Part shown: piece after piece, positions 26,363-35,245 of the stretch
How positions within the stretch are numbered: the first letter of the stretch is position 1
Layout of the letters: the number at the start of each line of letters is the position of its first letter
Assembly (NCBI RefSeq): GCF_017115105.1
Contig: NZ_JABXKH010000052.1
Span: 24,253 to 88,252, forward strand
Direction of reading: 5' to 3'
DNA length: 64,000 nucleotides
DNA from: Nostoc sp. NMS2
Lineage (GTDB): Bacteria > Cyanobacteriota > Cyanobacteriia > Cyanobacteriales > Nostocaceae
Made by a program: the position numbers and the translations under genes
Notes under the pieces: generated by a model
Database searches by the model: none
What the model saw: only the letters and a program-made list of their open reading frames with translations
What the model was told of the DNA's origin: nothing

Positions 26363-26553
26363 ACAATACCCCGTGACTTAATCCAAAAATATGTAACTTA
26401 TAACCTCAGCTTACCTGAATTTAACTACAACGAGATTGAAGACTTTAGAAGAGGTAGAATTCATGGGATATCCGCAGAGGAATCGTCAAAACTCCCCTAC
26501 CCACTCTAGAAAGGTAATAATTAGGGAAATAAACCCTCAATTGCGATTAACTT

Positions 26554-27165
26554 ATGACTCCAGATGAGATTGAAGCATCTATGCTCGCAGCCTTTAATGA
26601 TTGTGATGCAGCAAGCTGTCCTCTCACTGACACGCAGAAAAAGATATTACTGCAAGTGGTCGAGCAAATTCAGGGAAATTCTACCTCTAGGGCATCAGAT
26701 ATTGCTAATCCTTTAGACGAACTTACACCAGAGGAGTTAGAAGCATTTTTACAGTTTGTTAAGGATGAAGAACAACGCAACCGCACTTGGAAAGTACAAT
26801 TGCTCAACGACTGGCTGCGAGAAAATGACTCTGGAACAGTACAATTTATCCGAGAACGCTATGGTTTACAGTGGTTGAATCGTGTTGAGTCATGCCATTT
26901 TGATAAGTATTCTTATTTTGAGGATGCACTAAAGTTAAGAGTAGGCGATCGCATTGAAGTTTCCAATGCACTATGGGAATGGGTGCAAAAAGATGGGCCT
27001 TGTAAGCGCGAATGGTTTCCTTGTATGGTGATTAAGGTCGAGGAAATTAGCAACGGTGATGATTCCTCTACTAACTGCGTCGTCCGCTTCTTTAACGGCG
27101 CTGAGTATGAAATTCAAGGAATCTACGAATGGAATCGCTATAACTGGCGTTGGCCGCAGAAATAG
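26554..27165 (+). CDS. conserved cyanobacterial protein of unknown function
   Basis: 203 residues, soluble and acidic. It starts MTPDEIEASMLAAFNDCD. A helical first half contains LTPEELEAFLQFVKDEEQRN, and a second half rich in Trp (YGLQWLNRV, NALWEWVQKDGPCKREWFPCMV, YEWNRYNWRWPQK) looks like a small beta-barrel reader or binding domain. No catalytic motif. I do not recognise it beyond having the look of a conserved hypothetical protein. Confidence 0.6.
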   Translation: MTPDEIEASMLAAFNDCDAASCPLTDTQKKILLQVVEQIQGNSTSRASDIANPLDELTPEELEAFLQFVKDEEQRNRTWKVQLLNDWLRENDSGTVQFIRERYGLQWLNRVESCHFDKYSYFEDALKLRVGDRIEVSNALWEWVQKDGPCKREWFPCMVIKVEEISNGDDSSTNCVVRFFNGAEYEIQGIYEWNRYNWRWPQK

Positions 27166-27256
27166 TGAGAGTTTGGAGAAACGCGATTAATCGCGTCTGT
27201 ACAGGAGTTGGGAATAAATCTAATTGAGCCTTTATGCTCTGATTGCTGCTATATCA

Positions 27257-27386
27257 ATACGGTTCGGTTAAGCCAAGAGATGCGATAAATCGCCGTCAAG
27301 ACGAAGGATTGATTATTGTAGAGACGGCGATTTATCGCGTCTTTGTGATTTAGAATTTTCATCAAAAAACCCTAACCGAACCCTAT
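27257..27386. repeat. 130-bp TIR element with internal 19-bp hairpin
   Basis: The ends ATACGGTTCGGTTA and TAACCGAACCCTAT are inverted repeats with one mismatch. Inside, GATGCGATAAATCGCCGTC (27279-27297) pairs with GACGGCGATTTATCGCGTC (27323-27341) with one mismatch, giving a strong stem. Just upstream (about 27181-27197) AACGCGATTAATCGCGTC is another related palindrome. Non-coding. Confidence 0.65.
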
Positions 27387-27408
27387 TGGCTGCTGTATGT
27401 TGATGAAA

Positions 27409-28611
27409 TTATTGCTTAAACAACGCCCAAGCCAAAAACCTCTCGGTATGATACAACGCTAATTGATTGCTCACACCATTGAAAACTGCATCAAAAGCGT
27501 GTTCTGCCCAAGGAATTTGTAAAAAAACCGCAGTATTACCAGAGTTATGTAAACTTTCGTACATCTGTCTGCCAAATCGCGCTTCCACCAAATGGTCACG
27601 ACTGCCGTAAATTAATAAAGTTGGTGGTAAAGGGTGCGTTAAATAATTTATCGGTGAAGCAATTTGATACTGATTAGGCAATTCTTGTAATGAACCACCG
27701 AGAAATGCTTTTAAAACAGCGCGGGTGTTGATAGGATCGGGAATTGGTGGCGTTTTGTATCCCTCAGTCAAGTTAACAGGCCCGTAATAGTTAATTACAG
27801 CCCGAATGGGCGGTGCATCTGGTTGATAAACCGCTAGCATTGCTAGATGCGCTCCCGCAGAACGTCCTATAATTACCATGCGTTCTGGATCGGCTTCATA
27901 AGTTGCTGCATTTTTGCGAATAAAATTTAAGGCTGTACGCACGTCATCTAACTGAGTTGGAAACTGATATTTAGGTGCGTGTCGATAGTCGATGGAAAAT
28001 ACCGTATATCCCTGATGAGCGATATATTGATTAAACTCAGAATTGGCATGAGGGTTTCCATATTGCCAAGCTCCACCATAAATTATTACCACTGCTGGAT
28101 ATTTCCCTACCTGTGGGGGTTGGTAAACTTCCATTTTTAAAGGCACTCCCGCAGGAGAAGCAAAAAGAATATCTTTTTGATAACGGGTTTTACCTAATGC
28201 AATACCCCGAAAGAAATTAACTAAATCAAAGGGATGGGTTTGCATTTTAGCCCTTACTTGGACTGGAATTTGCTCTAGATAGTCTGTTCCCAAACCTTGC
28301 TTCATTGCTTTATCCATCTGCATTTGAGTTAATGGGATATTCGTTAGCACCCATGCACAAAGTAGCAATCCTATTGAACTGAAAATGGAAGATAAACGCC
28401 GTATTTTATAGCGACGGATGCAGAAAAAAGAAAGCAATAAAGAGAGTGAATTTAATAACAATAACCAAGGACTGACTTCTGGCGCTCCCACTGCTAGGGT
28501 GAGTAAAGACATATTTGGAGCCGGAAGAATAATCCAAGAACTAAGAAATAGACTTGCAAAACTTAGTAATAATACAAACCATGAAAAAACTATTTTGGGT
28601 TTGGGAAACAT
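27409..28611 (-). CDS. membrane-anchored alpha/beta-hydrolase (HSL/BD-FAE-like esterase)
   Basis: 400 residues. Three hydrophobic N-terminal segments (about residues 8-32, 49-65, 78-95) precede an alpha/beta-hydrolase domain. The oxyanion-type motif is VVIIYGGAWQYG, with Tyr where HSL-type enzymes have His. The nucleophile is Ser251 in GRSAGAH, with Asp339 (YGSRDHLVEA) and His371 (WAEHAFD). All catalytic residues are present. It should hydrolyse carboxylic esters at the membrane; the substrate is unknown. A spacer rich in repeats separates it from aroE. Confidence 0.82.
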   Translation of the reverse strand: MFPKPKIVFSWFVLLLSFASLFLSSWIILPAPNMSLLTLAVGAPEVSPWLLLLNSLSLLLSFFCIRRYKIRRLSSIFSSIGLLLCAWVLTNIPLTQMQMDKAMKQGLGTDYLEQIPVQVRAKMQTHPFDLVNFFRGIALGKTRYQKDILFASPAGVPLKMEVYQPPQVGKYPAVVIIYGGAWQYGNPHANSEFNQYIAHQGYTVFSIDYRHAPKYQFPTQLDDVRTALNFIRKNAATYEADPERMVIIGRSAGAHLAMLAVYQPDAPPIRAVINYYGPVNLTEGYKTPPIPDPINTRAVLKAFLGGSLQELPNQYQIASPINYLTHPLPPTLLIYGSRDHLVEARFGRQMYESLHNSGNTAVFLQIPWAEHAFDAVFNGVSNQLALYHTERFLAWALFKQ

Positions 28612-28677
28612 AAATCAAAATGCTATCAATAAAGACAATCTCAGTAAGTCGGTACTAATATTTTCAGCTATGTTAAG

Positions 28678-28792
28678 AAATTTGGCGTTGCATATTTGCG
28701 GGATAGGCAACATGAGCGTCCCTTGTATTTCCGGGCGGGCAGGATGCCCACCCCACAAGAATCATCCCTTAATTCAGCAACGCCAAAAATTT
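28678..28792. repeat. 115-bp TIR element
   Basis: The left end AAATTTGGCGTTGCATATTT and the right end AATTCAGCAACGCCAAAAAT form an imperfect inverted repeat centred on TTGGCGTTGC. The interior holds GGGCGGGCAGGATGCCCACC and CCCACAAG, a block shared with the repeats at 10824 and 14903. Confidence 0.6.
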
Positions 28793-28795
28793 AAA

Positions 28796-28872
28796 TGTAG
28801 GGTGTGTTGTCGCCAAGCGCCGCACCGCCAGTAATCTAAGGTGCGTTAACCTACGGCATAACACACCCTACA
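28796..28872. repeat. 77-bp palindromic element
   Basis: TGTAGGGTGTGTTGT at the left and ATAACACACCCTACA at the right are inverted repeats with one mismatch, flanking GCGCCGCACCGCC. The related string ACACACCCTACA occurs near 52495. Together with the preceding element it fills the spacer between the esterase gene and aroE. Confidence 0.65.
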
Positions 28873-28944
28873 GCTAATTTATATTTCTTCATCTATATTG
28901 AATTTTCTCGCCGACTTACTTAGCTCAAGGTAATTATTTTTCTA

Positions 28945-29850
28945 TCAACTTAAACCCAAATGCTTTTGCAAAGCTTGGCGCATCACTTCTACAGGTATAT
29001 TTTCCTGCTGTAACCAAATTTTTAATGCTGCTACCCCTTGTTGGACTAGCATTTCTAAGCCATCGATCGCAATTGCACCTTGTTTTTGAGCTTGCTCTAG
29101 AAATTGCGTCGGTTTAGGTATATATATTAAATCGTAAGCGATCGCACCTGTTGGTAAATTCGCTATTTCCTCTCCACTCAAAGGCGACTCATCAACCTTG
29201 GGATACATCCCTATGGGGGTTGTGTTTACCAGTAGATTAGCTTGGGGAATTAGCTTTGAAAGTTCCTCCCATTGATGAACTTGCAAATTTTCAGCTATGG
29301 GTGAATTGCTCCAACTATCGCGGAATTCTTGTAATCTCTGCACATTCCGCCCAACAACATGAATTTTCGCAAAACCTAGTTGGTGACAACCTACTACAAC
29401 TGCCCTAGCTGCGCCACCATTGCCTAAAATTACTGCTACCTTCTGACTCCAATCTTGCTTATAGGTTGTCTGCAATGGGGCGATAAATCCTTCTATATCT
29501 GTGTTTGTCCCCACCCATTGATTATTTTGGCGGCTAACTGTATTGACTGCCCCTATAGTTTGAGCAAGAGGGGTAATTTCTGAGAGCAGGGGCATGATTG
29601 CCTGTTTGTGGGGGATTGTAACATTAAAGCCGACAACACCAATAGCGGCAAAGCCTGCGATCGCTACTTCTAAATTCTCTGGTGCGATGGGAAAGGGAAG
29701 ATAAACATAATCTAATCCTAAATTCGCGATGTCTACGACGAGTTGCGCTAACGCAGCATTATGCATTGCTGGCGACAGCGAATGTTCCACCGGATGTCCA
29801 ATTACCCCTAGCAGTTTGGTTTTACCCGTAATCAATTTGTCATTTGCCAT
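28945..29850 (-). CDS. aroE: shikimate dehydrogenase (NADP+)
   Basis: 301 residues. The shikimate site at the N-terminus (GVIGHPVEHSLSPAMHNAAL) and the catalytic Lys/Asp region (VGFNVTIPHKQ, AVNTVSRQNNQWVGTNTDIEGF) are conserved. The NADP Rossmann motif is VILGNGGAARAVV. VNTTPIGMYPKVDESPL and the C-terminal DGLEMLVQQGVAAL complete the family. It reduces 3-dehydroshikimate to shikimate in chorismate synthesis (cytosol). Single gene; no other shikimate gene adjacent, as is usual in cyanobacteria. Confidence 0.95.
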   Translation of the reverse strand: MANDKLITGKTKLLGVIGHPVEHSLSPAMHNAALAQLVVDIANLGLDYVYLPFPIAPENLEVAIAGFAAIGVVGFNVTIPHKQAIMPLLSEITPLAQTIGAVNTVSRQNNQWVGTNTDIEGFIAPLQTTYKQDWSQKVAVILGNGGAARAVVVGCHQLGFAKIHVVGRNVQRLQEFRDSWSNSPIAENLQVHQWEELSKLIPQANLLVNTTPIGMYPKVDESPLSGEEIANLPTGAIAYDLIYIPKPTQFLEQAQKQGAIAIDGLEMLVQQGVAALKIWLQQENIPVEVMRQALQKHLGLS

Positions 29851-29940
29851 TTGTCAATAAATCAGTAGTGATTTTTCCCTGCTCAATTCTTCTAAAGCAA
29901 GGATTCCAGTTTTTATTATCACTACATATTTACCCAATTC

Positions 29941-30093
29941 TCACACATCACGGGCTTTGAAAAAATTGTAAATGGCAAGTGCAATAGCTATAAGTAATAC
30001 TGCATGAATTAAATTTCCAGCAATATGAAGTACTAATCCTAATGCCCAAAAAGCAACCAGTACAACAACAATACCCCAAAGTATACCTAACAT
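29941..30093 (-). CDS. lmo0937/DUF5670-type small membrane protein
   Basis: 50 residues, found by translating the spacer. ATG at 30093, stop at 29941-29943. It starts MLGILWGIVVVLVAFWALGL, continues VLHIAGNLIHAVLLIAIALA and ends IYNFFKARDV. These two hydrophobic segments with a central His-Ala-Gly-Asn-Leu-Ile-His turn match the short lmo0937-type membrane proteins. In bacteria these are often stress-induced; function unknown. It lies 90 bp upstream of aroE on the same strand. Confidence 0.7.
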   Translation of the reverse strand: MLGILWGIVVVLVAFWALGLVLHIAGNLIHAVLLIAIALAIYNFFKARDV

Positions 30094-30352
30094 ATATTTA
30101 CTTTTAGTAAGGTGATTTTTATTTGTTCAGATATTATATCGTCTAACTTGAGTTTTATCCTATTTGCCTTAAGATAGATTCGGAAATTTAAATCATCTTT
30201 CTTAAGAAGTAATTTGAAAGCATTTATTATTTTTGAATAGCTAGATTTATATACTTATGCCATACAGGAGCAGCACTTTCAAAATTCAAACTTCAAAATT
30301 ACAATCCCCTTGAACAAGAATTCAGAAGTCAGAATTCACCAATCTTTTAGTG
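30094..30352. other. spacer upstream of the 50-residue protein gene
   Basis: AT-rich sequence with no frame and no strong hairpin. It presumably holds the promoter of the minus-strand small gene. Confidence 0.35.
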
Positions 30353-30584
30353 GGGGATTCAGACCCGCCACTTTCTTGTTGACCACCAAATTGAAAATTT
30401 GGTTGGGGTCTTAAACCCGTTTATTCAGACGCTCTCTACGAGACGCTAAAAGCGAACGAATACTCGCTCTAAGCGAAGCCATGCCGTTGGCGCAGCCTCT
30501 CGAAGAGAAGGCTTTACGCTACGCTATCCGCCAGTCGCACAAAATTCATACTGAATTCTGACTCCTGAATTCTGTTTAATAAAT
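30353..30584. repeat. dispersed composite repeat with an internal insertion of about 99 bp
   Basis: Same block order as 5148-5327 (GGATTCAG, ACCACCAAATT, TTATTCA | TCCGCCAGTCG, CTGAATTCTGACTCCTGAAT). At 30428-30526 an additional GACGCTCTCTACGAGACGCT...GGCTTTACGCTACGCTA unit is inserted between TTCA and TCCGCC. That unit belongs to the GCGTCTCGTAGAGA module also found within the 335- and 321-bp elements. No gene. Confidence 0.6.
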
Positions 30585-30693
30585 AATTTTAGAGGCTTGT
30601 ATCCTTTTCTTCTCAGGTCAAGGCTCAAGGGTCAAAAGCTAACCCTCTGCTCTACACTACAATTATTAAAGCTACTTAACAATTCTTTGAATC

Positions 30694-31632
30694 ATGCAGG
30701 CAACTACAGCCCCCTCTACAACCACAATTCCTGGTAAATATTGGCAGTGGCGCGGGCACAACGTTTACTATGTGCGTGCGGGAAACAAGCAATCGCAACG
30801 TCCGCCGTTGCTTTTGGTACATGGATTTGGTGCTTCCACAGACCACTGGCGCAAGAATATCACAGGATTGTGTCAAGATTTTGAAGTATTTGCGATCGAT
30901 CTTTTGGGATTTGGGCGATCGGCAAAACCAAAATTGCAGTACAGTGGCGACTTGTGGCGCGACCAACTCCATGATTTTATTAGTGAAGTAATTGGTCAAA
31001 AAGCAGTATTAGCGGGTAATTCTCTTGGTGGTTACGCTGGCTTGTGTGTTGCAGCACAACGTCCTGACAGTGCGGCTGGTTTAGTCTTACTCAATAGTGC
31101 TGGGCCTTTTAGCGAAAGCCAGCCGACATCTGAGCCTGAAGCTTTACAATCAGAAATTCAGGCTCCAAAACAAACGGCTACTTTGCAAAAACTTCTTGGT
31201 GATGGCACTAAGTGGATTTTTCAACAACCTTTAGCCCAGTTTTTGTTATTTCAGTACGTGCGTCAACGTTGGGTAATTCGCCAAACTCTAGAAAAAGTTT
31301 ATCTTGATAAGAGTGCTATTACAGACCAATTAATAGAAGAAATTTCTCGCCCTGCTTACGATCCTGGTGCGTTGGATGTGTTTGTTTCAGTCTTTAGCAC
31401 TCCTCAAGGGGAAAAAGTTGATGTGCTACTAAAGCAATTAACTTGTCCTCTATTAATGTTGTGGGGAGAAGCTGACCCTTGGATGAATGCTAGAGAACGT
31501 TCCCAAAAATTTCGTCAATATTATCCTGAACTCACAGAACACTTCTTAACAGCCGGTCATTGTCCCCATGATGAAGTACCCGATAGAGTAAATCAACTTT
31601 TTGGCGATTGGGTTTTGTCTATCAACAATTAA
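30694..31632 (+). CDS. alpha/beta-hydrolase fold protein
   Basis: 312 residues, start ATG at 30694. PPLLLVHGFGASTDHWRKNI is the oxyanion region. The nucleophile is Ser110 in AGNSLGGYAGL, the acid Asp is in WGEADPWM, and the catalytic His is in TAGHCPHDEVP. The lid region contains FLLFQYVRQRW. The layout resembles the plant and cyanobacterial chlorophyll/pheophytin dephytylase-like clade, but similar folds include many esterases and haloperoxidase-like enzymes, so the substrate is open. No signal peptide; cytoplasmic or membrane-peripheral. Confidence 0.85.
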   Translation: MQATTAPSTTTIPGKYWQWRGHNVYYVRAGNKQSQRPPLLLVHGFGASTDHWRKNITGLCQDFEVFAIDLLGFGRSAKPKLQYSGDLWRDQLHDFISEVIGQKAVLAGNSLGGYAGLCVAAQRPDSAAGLVLLNSAGPFSESQPTSEPEALQSEIQAPKQTATLQKLLGDGTKWIFQQPLAQFLLFQYVRQRWVIRQTLEKVYLDKSAITDQLIEEISRPAYDPGALDVFVSVFSTPQGEKVDVLLKQLTCPLLMLWGEADPWMNARERSQKFRQYYPELTEHFLTAGHCPHDEVPDRVNQLFGDWVLSINN

Positions 31633-31660
31633 TATTAACCTCTCACTGTCTTGAACTTTA

Positions 31661-31810
31661 TATAGCGGTTTTCGTTTGGATGCAATACAGTTTGACCTCT
31701 CTCCAAACCTCTCTCCTAAGAGGAGAGAGGCTTTGAATCTTGCTCCCCAACGCTAGTAGGGAAGGGGCTGGGGGTTAGGTCTGTATTGCACTCAACTGAG
31801 AACCGCTATA
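31661..31810. repeat. 150-bp TIR element, copy 2
   Basis: It starts TATAGCGGTTTTCGTTT and ends AACTGAGAACCGCTATA, with a long imperfect inverted repeat including CAATACAG/CTGTATTG. It is the partner of 22752-22901 with identical length and about 90% identity by eye. It lies 28 bp after the hydrolase stop codon and could act as its transcript end. Confidence 0.8.
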
Positions 31811-31923
31811 AAGGTCTGTCCCTCTCCGACTTGGAGAAGGATAGATTTTGGATAGTCAAACCAGGGAGAGGTCTTTTTATATTTGGGAAAGTTTGCAACG
31901 AAATGGCTGCTTTTCTTCTTTGT

Positions 31924-32574
31924 TTAAAACAATCCCTCCGATTCAGCGAATTTACGCAGACGCGATATACACTGGCGCTGATAAAAACTGCTTAATGTCG
32001 GAATTGACAAGTCAAACTCCTCAGATAATTCTTTCCAGCTAACTTCCGGGGGTAGGCGTTTAAGAATTAACACCTGACAATTTACATCTGGTCGCCCTTT
32101 AATACAAGTACGGCGCAGTTCTCCGTCAGAATCTGTCTTAGCCCATGTCTCCAATTCTTCTAGAATAGGAGGTGCCTGGGGGCTAGCTGGGAGGTTATCT
32201 ACAGGATCAATTGTTTCACTTGTTCCACCCGATGTAGACTGACGAACCCGAAGAGGCATTGTTGTGGCTTGTTCTCGGTTCTGGTTAATGTAAAAGTCTT
32301 GTAGTCTCCGTTTTAGGTAAGCATTTAGCCAGGTGATGATGCTCCCATAGTTGGGGTCATAGATTTGACCAGTCAAGCCATCACAAACATTGCGGCAGAA
32401 ATACAACCAAGTTTGTTGTAGTGCATCTTGATAGTAGGGAGTATTTTCCCTCCAGAGTCTATTTGCTGTCAAGCGAATAATTTGCGTGAGCAGCTTCTGA
32501 CGCTGAGGACTTCCAAGTGGGTGTCCACAGGCTTCGGTAACTAAGCGGCGTAGCTGTTCATCGAATTGAACCAT
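31924..32574 (-). CDS. sigma-70-like (ECF-type) factor, atypical
   Basis: 216 residues. The N-terminal half has [30 protein letters not shown] and [15 protein letters not shown], then [20 protein letters not shown], which resembles sigma region 2 helices. A Pro/Thr linker follows. The C-terminal end ([32 protein letters not shown] is the span) is a region-4-like helix-turn-helix. This matches a family annotated in cyanobacteria as sigma-70-like; the match to classical ECF factors is weak. It follows the DUF2330 gene on the same strand, separated by a heptamer tract. No anti-sigma factor was seen. Confidence 0.55.
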   Translation of the reverse strand: MVQFDEQLRRLVTEACGHPLGSPQRQKLLTQIIRLTANRLWRENTPYYQDALQQTWLYFCRNVCDGLTGQIYDPNYGSIITWLNAYLKRRLQDFYINQNREQATTMPLRVRQSTSGGTSETIDPVDNLPASPQAPPILEELETWAKTDSDGELRRTCIKGRPDVNCQVLILKRLPPEVSWKELSEEFDLSIPTLSSFYQRQCISRLRKFAESEGLF

Positions 32575-32662
32575 GACAATCTTGAGGCAGAAAGCAAGAA
32601 TATCTTAGTATTGCGTATAACAACGCCACAAAAAATTACCTTTCGTCAAGATATTGGGAACT

Positions 32663-32732
32663 GGGGATTGGGCATGGGGCATTGGGCATTGGGCATTGGG
32701 CATTGGGCATTGGGCATTGGGCATGGGGAATT
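32663..32732. repeat. heptamer tract, about ten GGGCATT units
   Basis: Six perfect GGGCATT copies are flanked by GGGGATT, GGGCATG and GGGAATT variants, in the 218-bp spacer above the sigma-like gene. The copy of the palindromic repeat CTGAGCGTAGTCGAAG follows at 32746. Confidence 0.9.
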
Positions 32733-32792
32733 GGGCTTCGCGGTTCCTGAGCGTAGTCGAAGGGCAGTACAAGTGCCCCATGCCCACTTTCC

Positions 32793-34172
32793 TCAATATA
32801 ATCCGAGCCAAGAAAATAAATTTTCCCACCAGGAATATGTCAGATTGCCAACGCTCAGTTTCATTTTGTTGCGAATGTCTTGAATCTTCCAGTTAGTGAG
32901 TTTAGCCAGAGTTTGCGCCTCTTGTTCAAAACGCTTGGGCAAAGACTGCTTATATTTTCTACCCGCCTGACATTTTAGTTCTCCTTGGAACGGATGTTGC
33001 AAAACATAACGCCCTTGGAAAAATTCACTGTTAGCAGTTTGTTGGAATATCAAGTCTTCAGGAAATTTGTCGCGGGTGTAGCGGACATGCAATCGGGAGA
33101 TGAAGACGCTATTTCTCGGAAAGGGACGACGAAAGCTTGGAGATACTGGCACATTACTTTCAGAATTATCATCTAGCCAAAATACGCCTGCTTGCTTAAG
33201 CTCATCTGGGGTTAGAGGATCGGCAGAACAGGGATCGCAACTACCCATATTCCAAGCGTATTCTAAAAAACCAACTTTCTTGTCTTCTTTGGTGTAGGCA
33301 GTTTGAAACATTGATTTGTAGAAGTCACCAAATTCATCTTTGACAAACAAGGGAACGTTTGTGTCGGAGGGGATTTTCACTGTCCGATAGTTAGTGATTT
33401 CTGCCTGTCCTTGGGGTGAGAGGATGTAGACAATCAAATCCTGCTCTGTCGTGGCATTAATCATGCCTAAACGAATTGGCAGCATGAACTTGGGTGACTT
33501 ATAGGAAATTTGTAGCGGACGAAGGAACTGGTAGCCAGATTTCTCGAATTTATCTAAGTTGACTTTGGCAACAAAGAATTTCATTGAGGAGCGGATGTAG
33601 GGTTTTAGTAACTGTTTCGCACCTCTGGGGATTTTGTAGCCATTGCGTTTGAGCCAAGTTTCTAGTCCGCCAGATTCTTTAGCACTAAGGATCAGGATGT
33701 CGTATTCGCCGACGTTGAAACGTGCTTCGACTGTTACACCCAAACTAGCATCGCCCCTTGCTCTCCTCGCCTCACTTATCGCTCCTGCTGGCGCTGGTGC
33801 TGCATCCATCTCAGCGCTATTATTTATTGCCAGACAAGGATCTGGATCAAAATATTCTACCAATCGCGGCGCACTAAAGGCATCTAAGCGTTCAATAATC
33901 TTGGTTTCAGTGACGCGGACTTGTTCTTTTTGCAGCACCGTTGGTACTGGTACTACCATTGCAAAATCTTTGACTTCGCCTTGAAAATCGTTTGCCATTG
34001 TTAGGACGGTGCGATCGCTATCTCGCGCTATCACCACCTGAGAAGCTTTGTTATACAGTTTTGTATCAGCTTTAGCTACATAAAATCCACAAAATGCCCA
34101 AGCTGCTGGTGCAAAGCACAAAACAGCTACAATTGCCAACAATAATGGCGTTAAAAGTCGAAAAAACTTCAT
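32793..34172 (-). CDS. DUF2330 exported protein
   Basis: 459 residues. Signal peptide ([20 protein letters not shown], cleavage near AFA/AFC). The DUF2330 opening is [25 protein letters not shown], with [23 protein letters not shown] and EYFDPDPC. The C-terminal part includes [22 protein letters not shown], with two Cys pairs. The family is widespread in bacteria, periplasmic or outer-surface, function not known. The next gene upstream on the same strand, 20 bp away, encodes an RnfD-like membrane protein, so the two are co-transcribed. Confidence 0.85.
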   Translation of the reverse strand: MKFFRLLTPLLLAIVAVLCFAPAAWAFCGFYVAKADTKLYNKASQVVIARDSDRTVLTMANDFQGEVKDFAMVVPVPTVLQKEQVRVTETKIIERLDAFSAPRLVEYFDPDPCLAINNSAEMDAAPAPAGAISEARRARGDASLGVTVEARFNVGEYDILILSAKESGGLETWLKRNGYKIPRGAKQLLKPYIRSSMKFFVAKVNLDKFEKSGYQFLRPLQISYKSPKFMLPIRLGMINATTEQDLIVYILSPQGQAEITNYRTVKIPSDTNVPLFVKDEFGDFYKSMFQTAYTKEDKKVGFLEYAWNMGSCDPCSADPLTPDELKQAGVFWLDDNSESNVPVSPSFRRPFPRNSVFISRLHVRYTRDKFPEDLIFQQTANSEFFQGRYVLQHPFQGELKCQAGRKYKQSLPKRFEQEAQTLAKLTNWKIQDIRNKMKLSVGNLTYSWWENLFSWLGLY

Positions 34173-34192
34173 TATTTTATACCTCTATTTTT

Positions 34193-35035
34193 TTAGTAAT
34201 GAGACGCGATTAATCGCGTCTCTACTCCTGCTTCCCCTACTCCCTCATCCCCCTCTTGCCAAACAAACCTTGGCGCTAACCAGAAAACATCTATTAGGAT
34301 GGTCAATGGCGCAAGGGCAAACAGCGCCCAGAAAACTGCTGTGGAAATAAAGAAATAATTCCGCAGGATAAAAGTTAATCCGGCGATGCAGATTGCCCAA
34401 ACTACACGCCCAATTCGAGAATTGGGGATCGATCGCGGATCTGTAATCATAAATAGGGCGAACAGCAGCAAAGACCCGCTCATCAATCGATGCCAGTAAA
34501 CATCCCAAGTCCAACCCAGCCAGAGATTGCGAATCGCCTCTAGCAAGGAGTAGGAACCTAAAAAAGCTGCTGTGGTGTCCCAGCGACCAACGCGCTGTAA
34601 AATCATGCCGCCAGTGCCGGCAAATAATAGCCCATACCACCACTCTTCACCCCACTGTCCCGGCGAAACCCAAGCATCGGGGGTCAAAATCAAGGCAGAT
34701 ATGATGCCAAAATTGGTGGGGTTAAAGAAATGCTTATCGCCGACTTGGAAGATAAATTTGCTTGCGATCGCAATTGCTGCGGCTATTGCCATTGTCGTCC
34801 AATGATCAGCCCGCAATAGCAGTCCCAGTCCTAGAGAGGTAATTAAAGCACTGCGGAGATTTGCCATTTGTTCTTTGCCAGTAACTAATGACAATATCCA
34901 TTGGGTTGCGAGACTTGTGGCGATCGCTACCCCAATGAACTCTGGTCGCAGCGTCCAATCTCTTGTACCGATTCCCAATACTAAGAACAAGCCGAGAAAT
35001 AGAATTTGATAATCTCGTATATCTTTGAGCAACAT
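34193..35035 (-). CDS. orphan RnfD/NqrB-like integral membrane protein
   Basis: 280 residues with about nine hydrophobic segments. Family motifs: LRSALITSLGLGLLLRADHW, FFNPTNFGI and LFALFMITDPRSIPNSRIGR. RnfD and NqrB carry a covalently bound FMN on a Thr in an SGAT-type motif; here the equivalent stretch reads MSGSLLLFALFM, so covalent flavin is doubtful. No other Rnf or Nqr subunit is near. The last nine codons (VETRLIASH) are made by a dispersed palindrome at 34201-34222, so the original C-terminus has probably been replaced. Co-transcribed with DUF2330. Confidence 0.78.
   Translation of the reverse strand: MLLKDIRDYQILFLGLFLVLGIGTRDWTLRPEFIGVAIATSLATQWILSLVTGKEQMANLRSALITSLGLGLLLRADHWTTMAIAAAIAIASKFIFQVGDKHFFNPTNFGIISALILTPDAWVSPGQWGEEWWYGLLFAGTGGMILQRVGRWDTTAAFLGSYSLLEAIRNLWLGWTWDVYWHRLMSGSLLLFALFMITDPRSIPNSRIGRVVWAICIAGLTFILRNYFFISTAVFWALFALAPLTILIDVFWLAPRFVWQEGDEGVGEAGVETRLIASHY
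34201..34222. repeat. 22-bp palindrome inside the 3' end of the RnfD-like gene
   Basis: GAGACGCGATT followed by AATCGCGTCTC is a perfect palindrome of a kind found throughout Nostoc spacers (related copies near 27181 and 54780). It is translated as part of the gene's C-terminus and may also act as a hairpin between the two co-transcribed genes. Confidence 0.85.
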
Positions 35036-35245
35036 TAATCCTTCAATTCCGGGATTACCCGTAGATTTCTCATCAATCTAGACGAGTGTTAGCTCAAATA
35101 GTAATGCTGTTACAGATTTTGTTACAAAGACTGACTTACCAGATGTAAATTACCATTTAAGAACTTATTGTTGATTGCCAGAAGTGCAGATATCGCAGTT
35201 TCGCAAGCAAATCTATCAAAAATTGTCAGCAGCAGATAAACGCAA

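Noticed and set aside
31786..32042. Short plus-strand frames opposite the end of the sigma-like gene
   Set aside because: They run through a TIR element end and the antisense of a better-supported gene.
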